Source: Epinephelus fuscoguttatus (lineage: Eukaryota; Chordata; Actinopteri; Perciformes; Serranidae). Taken from it: 64,000 bases of DNA. The translations under genes were made by a program, and so were the position numbers. The stretch's first letter is position 1. Every line of letters starts with the position of its first letter. Under the pieces are notes generated by a model. The model did no database searches and was not told where the DNA came from. It worked only from the letters and a program-made list of their open reading frames with translations. Shown in pieces: positions 11,001 to 22,212 of this stretch. The stretch is taken from positions 19,679,479 to 19,743,478 of the forward strand of contig NC_064762.1 in the NCBI RefSeq assembly GCF_011397635.1, in the 5' to 3' direction.

Positions 11001-13439
11001 AGTAGCAACCACTACTGGCACAGTTCCACAGCAGTTACAGTTTAACTGTCATTGTTACATCCACCATTTTGTCAGATTTGTGCCCAAAAATTTGAATTAC
11101 CTGTCATCTTTTATTTACTCCTCAAATGCTAATGGTAGCATTATCTGTGCTGCAGGTAGTACCAGTCGTTTTTGTGCTATCTGTTTACTCCTAACCAAGC
11201 TAGTCATTAGCTGTCCAAAGCTAATTTGGTGCTAATACAACATTCTAGGTAACTGTTAATTTCCTGTTATGTCAGGCCTATGTTCACTAGATTAATTGTA
11301 CTGTGTTGTAGTTCCCCTGGGCCTTTCCCAAACCACTCCCTACACCCTCTGCTTACCTACTTTCACTCAGCTTCTGCACTCACGCGGAAGGTCCGCCACA
11401 TTGAGAGCCATCCCAAACCAACTAGTGAGGAGTGGAAGTGAGTTATAAAACTCCCCAACAGAGAGTCTGCATCGATGCCGCCTCACTTATCATGTGCAAT
11501 GCCATATTTTGTTTGTCATGGTCTAAGACATTACAGATAAAGTTCCGAAACTAACCTTACAAAACTAAGATAGACGTTTAGCCTACTGTAATACTGGTGT
11601 TAATATCTTACAGGTTACAATGTATTTAGGATCAAATATATCCTTCTCTCATCTGTAGAAAACAGTAGAGTTCATATATCCTACACCTTGATGGAGGGTG
11701 CTTCATTCAGCGGCGAAGGTGACTTCAAATTAGGTTACACTCTGCGATGGAGTGGGAGTGGGTAGGGTCTGGTTTTGGAGGCTCAATGTTAACATTTCTG
11801 TGGTGTTTCTACTCTGTCCAGCTTCCTTGTTACTGTACACATCTATTTCTACAGTTAGATGTACTGTTGATCCAACTAGCTTTTGTTTATGATATCAAAT
11901 ATCGCCCTAAACTTCTGAAGTGGTCTTAGCTCACTATATATCTAGGGCACATGCATAAGCAAAGAAAAGAATCACTCTACTAATTGTGTTTTAAGGGAGT
12001 TGTATAACAGGATGCTATGTTCTCATTATGCATATCAGTTCATGTTGTTATCAGTGAAAGTACGTTATATACCTAAAATCGTGCAAAATTAGAAAGTGGG
12101 GCAACGAAGTAGCAGATTAGCATCTGAAGATAATGCGGCTTTATGTGCGAGAAAATGCTGTTAAGTCCCTATATGCCATGTCATTACCAACACAGGAATG
12201 TGGAAAGTAACTCCAAGGGCCCATCCTGTTTTGATTTCATGAATATTAGTCACGTTTTACTGAAGACGAGGACGCACAGCACACGAGTTATGTTGTTCCA
12301 ACTGTTCACATATATATAGCTGGTTATATAGCTGGTTGTTATTGAAAGAGAGTGGGAGGTGTGTGTGCATGGTTTAAGAGTTTCGCCCACTGCATTGGTG
12401 TGTCACTTAGCTGATTAGTGTAATATTGAATGGCAGCATGGTTTAGGGCGAGCTTATCTGTGACAGACTGAGGAGGAGACATCGCAAGGACTGCTGTTGA
12501 AATGAGTCACGCCAGAGATAAACGATGTCTGCTGTGTTTATGGTGTCAAAGGGCATTATGACAGATGAGATGCCAAAAATAGAATGAGATTTTGCTGCCC
12601 CACAAACAAAGGCTGTAACTGTAAGAAAGATGAGGGCAGCCATAATAAAATCATTACAGACTTGACTGAAACTGCATGTTGGATATTAGATGACACGCAA
12701 TGTTGGTTTTGGAAAAACTTCTCATTAAGCTTCGCAGACACAACAATACAGAAAAACATGCATTGCAGGTTCGAACACTGCTCAGCTCACGCCCCCATGT
12801 CTTAACCTGAATACATCCGTTTGTGTGAGCACTCACTTACAGACGTTTTTGACACAGATTCTGTGCAGCTTGGCATCAGTTTCACAATTTCCCAGACCGT
12901 TTTTCCCCCCGAGCTGAGCCACACTGTTTGTCCTCTCATACACGCACACACAAGCATCTGTGCATGTACACCTACACACATCAGAAAGCTTATCTCCACC
13001 ATCGGCTGTGAAATAGTGGGAGCCCCGGTCTGCTGCTTTCAGTTCAGAGCCACGACTGTGTGTGAGAGAGAGAGAGCCTTTGTGATATCAGAGCCTGAGA
13101 CAGAAAGAGCTGTCGAGAGTTTGCCAGGATTAATGGACATTAGCACATGAAGTCGTGAAGAAAGCAGGAAACGCCACAGGAAATGCCTCAGAGGGTGTGT
13201 AATGCTATCTCTGATCACTGCCCATGTGGCACCCGCATTATGTATGCTGATGTGGTGGGAAAATAGTGGGGGCTTTTGTACATTTGGCACACCCGTGAGA
13301 TGCTAAATATACCGAGATGTTTTAGAGAAAGTGATTGTATCGTTTCTGTCATAAGACACGGAGAGCCAGCAGAAACAACAGTCACAAAACTCAAGTGGAG
13401 AGGCATATTAGATACACTGATTACATTTTCAACACAATT
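8068..13439. other. Intergenic stretch, nothing recognised
   Basis: ORFs on both strands are short, overlapping and without family motifs. Poly-T and AT-rich tracts are scattered. There is a GA run near 13067-13076. I see no exon chain, RNA gene or complete repeat element. Confidence 0.5.
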
Positions 13440-13585
13440 TGCTCAGAATCAAAGTTCAAAGTGTTTTATTGTCAAATGTAAAACAATTACAAGAGCAGTC
13501 TTTGCCACTGAAAATCAATTGACTCAGGCTCCCTCCGACAATGCAGCTAAATATAAAAAAAAATAAATCGCAAGAATAGGAACAC
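13440..13585 (+). repeat. Dispersed repeat fragment (TTTTATTGTCAAATG type)
   Basis: The sequence AAAGTGTTTTATTGTCAAATG, followed by GGCTCCCTCCGACAATGCA and an A-rich tail, matches a pattern I know from fish genomes as the 3' part of a common interspersed repeat. The A-rich end suggests retroposition. Family name not known to me. Confidence 0.4.
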
Positions 13586-13739
13586 AAAGAGAACTGAAGA
13601 CATAAAGTAATGCAAATAAAAGGGATAAATTAGCATACAAATACAATATGAAATAAAGTTATATAAATATGTGATAGCCCTAACCTGCAAAATGCCTCTC
13701 AGATTAACATGTACTGACCAATATTGGTCATATGATTCA

Positions 13740-13870
13740 AAACGACAACAAAGAGATTCAAAGAAACTACAGAAAAAGGAAAAACAACCACAGAGAGACA
13801 CAAAATGACCAAAAAGGACACTAAATTACCTCAAAGAGACACAACACCACCACAAAGTATTACACAAAAA
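13740..13870 (+). repeat. Degenerate tandem repeat of ACAAAGAGACACAAA-like units
   Basis: Roughly 20-22 base units of the form ACCACAAAGAGACACAAAATG recur imperfectly. A similar degenerate patch occurs at 40420-40520 inside a papilin-like gene intron. Confidence 0.5.
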
Positions 13871-14054
13871 CATGCATTATGACTTATACTAGCCTACAGC
13901 CTCCTATTTTTGTAAGCTGAAACCAGTGGAAACAAAGCTTTTATTTACTTTAATTTCACAGATAAGAAACAATAAATTGTGAAGACAATAAAACGTTCAC
14001 AAAAGAGCATTTTAAGTCTTGTGTGTGATTTATCCTGGCTTCAATCTCTGCTCG

Positions 14055-14330
14055 TTGCTAGGCTAATTTATACAATGTAAAATGCCATCATAATAACGTT
14101 AGCATGTTGCATTTGTTTGGAAAACGTGTTCACTATAAGACAGTTGTTTTGTCACTGCACTTTGTGAGTTGTAATGGAGCCAAATTTTGTGATGTTACCT
14201 TTGGTAAATGTTGCTGCTGTCCCTGGCTTCATATGAGTAGGGGAAACATCCGCTAGCTGCTAGGCTAATTTATACAATGTAAAATGCCATAGGCTTGTGC
14301 TAATAATGCTAGCATGTCATATTTGTGGGG
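14055..14330 (+). repeat. Direct duplication, about 199 bp spacing
   Basis: The block GCTAGGCTAATTTATACAAT followed by GTAAAATGCCAT occurs at about 14058 and again at about 14257. Similar downstream blocks follow each copy (GCTAGCATGTCATATTTGT-like and a GTGTTCAGC/CACTAT-like part). This is a diverged two-unit direct repeat of a dispersed fish sequence. Confidence 0.6.
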
Positions 14331-15785
14331 AAAATGTGTCCAGCAAAAGATAAATGTTTTTTTTGTGAATTCTGCGAGTTATAGTGACACTGAGTTGTGT
14401 ACTTGCGTTTGAAATTGTCTCTATTAAGCCATGTTTAATGTGTGTGTAATGTGTGTTTTAAATTAACTAAACTGTACAGTGTGTGTGTATGTGTAATAGT
14501 AATATACACAGTAATATGCAAAACGATAGGTATAAATAAATGTTTGATACTGGTTTAAACCATTTCATAGCTTATACAAAATATATAGACAACTGATAAA
14601 GTAAATTATCATTATGCAAGAATATACAGCTGTTTATATTTTAATCTGAAATAATACTATTTAAATTTGAAAACCAGAAAAGAGAGCATTTATCAACTTT
14701 ATATTACCCCATACAACTTTTTTCTCCAACATCAAAATTGTACATTCTTCTACAGTGATTTTACTTTTAGCTTCTCCTGGTTTTATTTTTACAATACATT
14801 TATTTAATTTACAAAATAGGAAGTCCACATTGAAAAATGTTTGATATCTCCCAGGTATGTGAGCCCAGTCTCGTCCCCCATGTGTATATTTCACACTCAA
14901 TGAAACGGAGAGATGGCGAGTTGCTATCTAATCAGCACAGGAAGAAACTACGTGCATCTGTCATCTCTGTCATCAGGCTCATACAGAATCCTCAGGAAAC
15001 ACAAGTTCACACTTTGTTATTCTTCTGGGTTCACTGAGTAACAATGAAACTCTTTTCTTTTTTAGCTCAGCCGTCATGAGAGGATTAAATTAATCAAGGT
15101 GGATGTACGGGCAGCTGGTTGGAAGGTGTCAGCATGAACTGTATCTCATGATCAGATCATGTTTTATAAATTCACTTTTTATTGTTCGTCCTCCATGGGC
15201 CAATGATGCCCGCATGTACGCTATATACGCCAACAAGGGTACAACACTGGATGATAAATTTAAGGTCCCTGTGTAGGAATATGACAAGAGATGTTATGTA
15301 AGAGACATCAGTGTAAGAGGAGCACAGACCAGGAGCCACACAATCCTTCAGTGTTTGACCTTCAGTAGAGAACGTTTCTATTCATCATATCTGCCGTCTT
15401 TGCCCTTTTCTTCTATTTTTAACATACTATTTGTTACATCACTACCTGGTGTCAGGTTGTCCGGAGATGATGATGTCATCTGGGTGACTGGCTGCAGTGA
15501 AAGGATGATCCTGGGAACTCCTTCACACATATCTTCTTGAACTTGACTCCAGATTCTGTTGTTCAGTCTATTCAATGAGTGAAATGAATCATCAAAAACT
15601 AATAAATGCTCGGCCTAAATGATGATGAATGATTCAGACTTATCTGAGACAAACAGCATGTTAGCACAAGAGGTGATTTCTTTCCTTTCTCAATTTACAG
15701 CCTCCCACATTCACTTTGTATATTGTTGATATTGGCTTTATTTGCTCAGTGTTTGGGGTCCCACAGACTCAGACTACATTATGTG
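14331..15785. other. Intergenic stretch, nothing recognised
   Basis: AT-rich, with a TGTGTG run near 14480-14490. Short ORFs on both strands show no motifs. Confidence 0.5.
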
Positions 15786-15817
<32 letters not shown>

Positions 15818-15818
15818 T
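15786..15818. repeat. (TAC)n microsatellite
   Basis: About eleven TAC/CTA units next to the start of a dispersed repeat at 15825. Confidence 0.9.
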
Positions 15819-15824
15819 TAAGTA

Positions 15825-16085
15825 CTCCAGGGTGTACCCGCCTCTCACCCAATGTCAGCTGGGATAGGCTCCAGCCCTGGACAGGTCACCAGACTATCAC
15901 AGGGCTGACACATAGAGACAGACAACCATTCACACTCACATTCACACCTACGGACAATTTAGAGTCACCAATTAACCTGCATGTCTTTGGACTGTGGGAG
16001 GAAGCTGGAGTATCTGGAGAAAACCCACGCTGAGACAGGGAGAACATGCAAACTTTGCACAGAAGGGCTCCTTCCTGGCCTCCCT
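15825..16085 (+). repeat. Very common teleost interspersed repeat (ATGTCAGCTGGGATAGGCTC type)
   Basis: Contains the hallmark words CCAGGGTGTACCCGCCTCTC, ATGTCAGCTGGGATAGGCTC, CATGTCTTTGGACTGTGGGA and GGAGAAAACCCACGC in order. I know this combination as an abundant fish repeat, often linked to non-LTR retrotransposon 3' ends. The ORFs it spawns on both strands are artefacts. Assignment to a named family is from memory and not tested. Confidence 0.7.
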
Positions 16086-16293
16086 CCTCCTCCAGTAGTA
16101 ACACAGTGATACTCAAATTGCAGCCTGTGGGCCAAATCTGGCCCATGATACAATGCCAAGTAGCCCACCGAACATTTTCTATTTCACAATGGAAATCAAC
16201 TCATTCCAACTGGTATGTTTTTTTTGGCACTATGAATGTTAATAACATACCAGAGTGCATTAAAAAAAAACACTAAAAATGATTAATGTATTT

Positions 16294-16318
16294 AAAAAAA
16301 AAAAAAAAAAAAAAAAAA
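16294..16318 (+). repeat. Poly(A) run, 25 bases
   Basis: A homopolymer preceded by AT-rich sequence. It could be the tail of a retroposed copy. Confidence 0.8.
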
Positions 16319-16439
16319 GGACAACCAGCAGAGGATTCCCTGGACCTCCTCCAAGTCCAGGCTATGTCCTCAAATCCTAGAAGGGACCCTGCATACACCT
16401 GACCTATGTGGGGCTGCTGCAACTGGTTTTGTCTCTCCG

Positions 16440-16665
16440 CAAAGATCAGTATGGACTGGGGGCGTCTAGTGGCTTGGTGGGTGGAGCGGGCATCCCATGT
16501 GCAATAGCAGTGTCCCTGCTGCGGTGGCTCTGGGTTAGATTCCAGCCTGTGGCCCTTTCATTGTATGTCTACCCACCTGTCTCCCCCTTTCACACGTAAA
16601 CTGTCCTATCTAATAAAGCCAAAAGCGGAAAGAATAATTAAAAAAATAAAATAAAATGAGTGAGG
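16440..16665 (+). mobile_element. tRNA-derived SINE
   Basis: A tRNA-like head (TCTAGTGGCTTGGTGGGTGG, resembling a pol III A box) is followed by a B-box-like GGTTAGATTCC at 16533-16543, one base from the canonical GGTTCGATTCC. Then come the body words TGTGGCCCTTTCATTGTATG and CTGTCCTATCTAATAAAGCC and an A-rich tail with AAAATAAAATAAAA. This matches the layout of widespread fish SINEs. The B-box change and diverged body suggest an old, probably silent copy. Confidence 0.7.
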
Positions 16666-18485
16666 ACAGCAAATTTTGAAGGTTGAAAACAGGCAATTTA
16701 TTTATAGACAAGATAAGATAAATATTATTAAAGTTTGTTTATTCAAAATTGCTGCAATCTGGGCTCACACATTTGATGACGGTGACAAAATACAGAGAGC
16801 AGCGAGGAGTGGGTCTGACTCAGAGCCTGAGGTGACGCCTCGCAGACAGCCTGTCATTTAAAGCAGCCACAGCTTTAATTATGTGTAACTGTAAGCCTTA
16901 ATGAAGCTTACGTTATATAAAACTTCATCCTCCGCACAGTTGTTAATAATGGGGAAATTAGTTAAAGAGACCAAAACTATTTTTGTACCAGACTGTAAAC
17001 ATGTTAGTCTCTACTGTAAAGTTGATTTTAACATGGGTGTCTATGAGGATTGACTTGCTTCTCTCCTTTCTTACTGTGGATCACTGTACAGCAGCAGCAA
17101 CACACACCCTGACCTCTGATCTCACATTATACCTTTCACGAGGATTTCACTTTGCACCTGGACCGGACATTTCTAAACCAGGTGCAACTTTACCACCATC
17201 TCCTGTGAGTGATACGTTTACATGTTCACTTTAACAAGTAAGTTAGACGTTAAGTCCCACTGGTGCCTCATCTCCTCTGTAGCCACCTCTGTACGACCCC
17301 GCAGCTCAGTTTCCCAGAAACCTGATACGCTGCTACCTACAAACCTTGACTTTAAATCCTCCCATCGTAACTCTGCATCGTCTTTCTTGTACTGTCATCT
17401 GTTGCGTGTTGGTTGCGTTACATATCATATTTGAGTCTCATCCACCCAACCTCAACTGCAGGAAGGCGAGTGACATGTGGGGGGTCTGTTGGAAGTGGGT
17501 GTCTGTTTTCTTCATCAAGAGAAGTCTAGGTCATCAAACCACAAGAGCCTCTGGCTCACCTCAGACAAACTTTGGTTTCATCTGCCACAAACGGAGCGGT
17601 GTTTAACGAGCTTTAAACAAGGGCCATTATTATCAAGCTGGGAATGTGAGAATGTGTGTGAAATCTTTCAATCTGAAGACTTGGTGACAGTGCAAAGTTT
17701 TTTATTGCCTGTAAAAGTGTGCAATCTTATAAGTAGCGATTATGGCGAGTCTACGCAGTCAGAAAAAAAACTAGAAAACATCATAACACATCAGAGCAAA
17801 GACATGGTTTTAGGAGTAGACTTTAAAGGGTTCACTTCACTTTTATTTGCCCAGGTTTTCAGATCATCTGCCTCACTCACAGCAATGAAAAAGTGTTGAA
17901 TCTGTAGAATTTCAAGTGAAAATTGCTTATAACAATTTGTGTGAATACTCAGGGAGTGTCTATTTGCACCTGGGTAAGAGTAGTTACGCTGCAGGTTTCA
18001 TTTACACTAGTCCCCACAACATATTGCTATGGATTCCACTATGTGCTGTGATTGGCTTGTACTCGTCACGTTGACAAGCAGCATTAGGGCCAAGAGGTCA
18101 CGGTCAGGGCTAGTACCAGCCAATCTCAGATATACTCTGAAAAAGTGGTACATTTATGAGAAAGAACTCACACATGTACTGCTATAAGATCAGGTGATTT
18201 AGTATAAATAGTGACACAGTCCACAGAGATAGAGGGATGTGAGGTGTGTGAGGGTATCACAGTAGACTTGGGTTTCAGTCCTGTGAGGACCATGTTCATT
18301 TTTAGACTTAGCGGACTTATTATTTTTAGTTTTGTAATGTATGAAGTTGCTGAATGCACTCTGTGTATACCTTAACTTTAGCAGAGTAGCTGAATAGACC
18401 CGTTTGTCCTAATGTAATTTCAACATTGCCATAACGCCCAGGAATATACATACACCAGGGGTGAATAGCCACATTGGTTATTCCA
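16666..18485. other. Intergenic stretch, nothing recognised
   Basis: A 140-residue open frame at 17477-17899 has no family motif and overlaps shorter ORFs in other frames. I treat it as chance. No element boundaries are clear. Confidence 0.5.
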
Positions 18486-18522
18486 CCACAGCCAACAGTG
18501 CAAATAGCACTGTTGGCTGTGG
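18486..18522. repeat. Perfect hairpin, 16-bp stem and 5-nt loop
   Basis: CCACAGCCAACAGTGC (18486-18501), loop AAATA, then the exact complement GCACTGTTGGCTGTGG (18507-18522). There is no U-run after it. It could be a cruciform-prone palindrome, a relic of an element end, or a small RNA hairpin. Function unknown. Confidence 0.8.
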
Positions 18523-20155
18523 CTCACTTTACCACCAAATAGCATCTGCCTTAATGTAATTTTACAATGCCATGAGCACAATAAAACATTTTCATTCTCC
18601 CATATTGTACTGGGATGGAGGCAGGAATGTCAGAGAAACTATCTGACTATCTGCTTGGATAAATACCATTGAAAGGTAGAACAGAAGATATGTTTCCTTG
18701 TAATTTGAGTGAAGTGAACCTTTAAGGTGTCACAATACACATGTAAAGTAGTGTATGTGTAGCTCAGTGGCGGCTGCTGGTCTTTCAAACAGGGGAAGCT
18801 CACTTTAAGTTTACATCATAAAATTTGTCATTGTAGCAAGGTAGTAACTTATAAAAGGAACATTCAATTGATTGAATTTATTGAACCACACTCATAGCTG
18901 CTTTAAAGGGAAACACATTTGGGGTTATACAGTTCTTATGTTTGTACATCATGTATGAATCCAGAGCCAGCAGGCAATTAGCTTAGCTTCGCATGAAGAC
19001 TGACATCACATAAGGGGAAAACACCTATTTGCAGTGGTGTAGTAATGGCTGATGATGTGGGTGTATCACTAGGTAGATTGGTAGGTTACAGAGGAGTATG
19101 AGGGTACAGAGTGGTCTGGAGATGACATTTCTCTGTAGGCCGACATGGAAGTTAGCGTCCCATTGGGTCCCTCATCAAAAAACCTGAGGTCACTTTGTTA
19201 CTCAGGTGAAACTTGATGGCAGGAGAGGAATGATCCTGAACATGGAACAGACAGGGTATCAACATGGAAAAAAACACACAAGGAGTAAAGTTACTTAGAA
19301 TATCTTACATGGCTGTGAGGTTCTCTACCACTTCTAGCAGTGAGTGGTTGAAGAGCCGGAGAGGACATACTGCAACTTGATGAGATGAACTGATGAGGCA
19401 GGTGAGTATGGTGAGCAAAGCAGGGAAACCAAGGAGGGGGACCAAGCTTATGCCACCACAAAGACAAAACTAAACACGGGAGGGAAGACAGACAGGAACA
19501 CAGAGAAGGGGAAATACTAGGAAAAACACAGGTTACAGCAGATTTTGTCATTGGATTTTGGATTATTGCAGAAAATAAGCTCTGTGGCAAACAAACATTT
19601 AGGATATTTACACCTTTTGTTCAAAAAAATAGTCTTCACTTTACACAACTTCCATGGTTACTGAAGTCTACGTGCAATCACCAGAAGTGAAAGGTCAACG
19701 TTAGGCTATAAACTAACTACACTTTGGTGACATGACCTAATGTCACCACCGTAACAAGACTGTAAAGCTGTGTTTATCCCAGCTCGGTGTGATAATGTTC
19801 TGTGGTTTCTTTTAGCCACTTATTAGCAACCACCTTTTATGATGCACATAGTAGCTTCAAAGTTCATGAGTGGGGTATTTAATGCTGTATTTTATGCCGT
19901 AGAACAAAACATGAAAGTCTCTTAAGCTTGTGTTAACCACAGACCTTATTTCAGGTCAACCAAAAACCCATTCAAAAAATCCATAGACTTTAAGACAAGT
20001 GCTAAAATGCTAAGTCATTTACAAGTTTTAGGACTCATTTGAGGGGCACTCCATTTCAGTGGCTTTTTGGCTGATAGGTGGGTATATTGAAATCTGCTAG
20101 AAAAAGAGATGGGTATACCTCATACACCTGCATATTAACCGTCACTAAATCACTG
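18523..20155. other. Intergenic stretch with repeat fragments
   Basis: Near 18767, CAGTGGCGGCTGCTGG looks like a hAT-type terminal sequence with no partner found. About 18960-19020 (GCAGGCAATTAGCTTAGC, AAGACTG, GGGGAAAACACC) resembles the family of the fold-back element at 4746. The patch at 19025-19115 resembles 44930-45000. No gene is seen. Confidence 0.45.
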
Positions 20156-20159
20156 ACTA

Positions 20160-20340
20160 TTTGGCTGGGAGAAGTGGCTTTCCAAATTTGCCATTACCAT
20201 GAGGTTGACGGAACCAAGACAGCTGTTTTACCACTTTTTTTATGCTAAGCTGGCTGCTGGTCAGCTCCATATTTAAACATGAGATTGGTGTTCATTGTCT
20301 CATCTAACTCTGGTTGAGAAACAGAATAAGCATATTTCCA
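20160..20340 (-). repeat. Partial copy of the 4746-6033 fold-back family
   Basis: Its final part (TGTCTCATCTAACTCTGG, GAATAAGCATATTTCC) matches the right end of the fold-back element at about 5970-6015. Only one arm is recognisable. Confidence 0.5.
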
Positions 20341-20972
20341 TTCGAGGTCCGACAGTCTAATAGATGCTCAGAGCAGCTGTGTTTCAACAGCTTTAGTTTG
20401 TCCATGCTCCAAGACACAACACCATGTTTGGAAAGTCTCAGTAAACCGGATACATAACTGTGGTCAATTGCAAAAGGTCTCAGTGTCCTTATAGTGTTCT
20501 GCCAAACTGACAAAAGATCATCCGAACCAGGCTGGACCAGCTCGCAGGCTCCCAAGACAAAAGTTCTTGCTAGAATATTCTAAAAGGAGCCTGGATGTCA
20601 GCAGCAGGCTCTACTCCATCTCCCTCCCTACTTTATAGATAGCGGACAGATGGAACTAGGCTGTCGCTTTGCTAAAGTTAGCAATGCAATTAGTTCACAC
20701 ACTAATTAGCTGTGAGAGGAGCAAAGGCGCACCAGATTTCCCCGGTGTCTCAAACCTGTTTCCCAGCCCTGAATAAGAGTAAATGAGGTCCTGGCAGCAG
20801 CAGCGGGAAATGTCCAAAAAGAAAAAGATGACATGAAAGGTTTATTGAAGAGTTTATGTACGTGTGGTTTAGTTATGGGACATGTTTTATTCTTCAGTGC
20901 TGTATGACAGGGACAAACATTTCACATTGCCTCATCGGTGCTAACGAGAACAAGATTCTCCATTTTATAGAG

Positions 20973-21192
20973 CAGTGGTTTCCAACCACAGGAGGGCAGA
21001 TCATCTCTCTAACCCCACACCCACAGATTCTTTACATTTTTAAACTTAAAGTCGTCAGCCTCAACCATCACCGACCCAAGTGACATCACTTGAGGCAATT
21101 TATCAGACAGTCTTTATACAGCTCTGTTTATATACGCAGTAGTAGTCCCCAGGGCCTGTCAACAAACTATGATGTAATGTTGGGAACTGCTG
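20973..21192. mobile_element. Short hAT-like MITE, 220 bp
   Basis: Starts CAGTGGTTTCCAACCA and ends TGTTGGGAACTGCTG, imperfect inverses. It is flanked by TTATAGAG (20965-20972) and TTATAGAA (21193-21200), an 8-bp duplication with one mismatch. Terminal CAG...CTG and 8-bp duplications fit the hAT superfamily. Confidence 0.7.
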
Positions 21193-21859
21193 TTATAGAA
21201 GAGCAAACGGTTCATTTAATGTATTACAGTTTTTCTCAATTGCTAAGACATGCTTAATGAAAATGGGATCTCCTTGATCTTCATCATCACCTTCTTAACA
21301 CAGTGGAAGTCCTTTCTTGCAAATGTGTTGACACAGTTCGACTTAGTTTTTCTGTATTATACACACACAAAAAATGAAACTATGCACACAGTTCGCTCAG
21401 TGACGCTCATGTATCAACAGCAAAACTCCAGACTGATGAACTCAAAGCACAACTTGAACAACACACCTTGTTCACCTGATAAACACCAGCCTTCAAAATG
21501 ACACATCCTAATTACCAATCGGTCTCGCTTACGCCTGCTTTCAGTTTGTTGAAACTGTATTGGCAAAACAGTCCAGTCATGTGTCAGAGCATAGAGGAGG
21601 CCTCAGGTGACCTCTGCTGTGTTGGAGGGAAATGGAGCAGCATGGAAAACAGAGAGGAAGAGCTACCAAAATAAAAAATATTTACTTTGTAGTCAGTTTG
21701 GTCAGCTGAACAAACAAATGAATTGCTCTATTACCTTTTGTACTTGTGCGCTGATTTCGTCATAACAGAAAGACAGTCTCAACATTTTCTTAGTGTAGGG
21801 TTTCTAATTTTAGAAACAACACAGTTTTATACATTTGAATGTATAAAATTCATTCATTC

Positions 21860-22212
21860 CTTTTTCCGTAACTGCTTCTCCTGGTACAGGGTCGCGAACG
21901 TCTGTAGACTCTTCCATCTGACATTGGGCGAGAGGTGCTCCTTCGCGTCGAAAGGGGTCAGTTGAGGTGGTTCGGGCATCTGATCAGGATGCCTCCTGGG
22001 CGCCTCTCACAAGAGGTGTTTCAGGCACGTCCAACTGTTAGGAGGCCCCGGGGCAGACTCAGAACATGCTGCAGGGATTACATATCTCATCTGACCTGGG
22101 AAAGCCTCAGGGTCCCCCAGGAGGAGCTGGAAAGCGTTGCTGGGGAGAGGGACGTCTGGGGTGCCTTGCTCAGTACCGCTGGGTAAGCGGTTGAAAATGG
22201 ATGGATGTTTTA
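21860..22212 (+). mobile_element. 3' end of a non-LTR retrotransposon (ORF2 C-terminus)
   Basis: An open frame at 21935-22186 encodes LRWFGHLIRMPPGRLSQEVF and RRPRGRLRTCCRDYI. The W-F/L-G-H-hydrophobic-x-R pattern and the later RGR..W.D motif are typical of the region after the reverse transcriptase in several LINE clades. It ends just before ATGGATGG, a short tail of the kind these elements carry. The rest of ORF2 is absent, so this is a 5'-truncated dead copy. Clade not assigned. Confidence 0.7.

Noticed and set aside
15716-16168. ORFs on both strands around the dispersed repeat
   Set aside because: They come from a very common teleost repeat and a TAC microsatellite, not from a gene.
16440-16545. 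Possible functional tRNA gene
   Set aside because: The B box has a mismatch, no acceptor-stem pairing is evident, and the sequence continues into a SINE body and A-rich tail.
17477-17899. 140-residue open frame on the plus strand
   Set aside because: No family motif, overlapping frames, low GC and no plausible splice partners.
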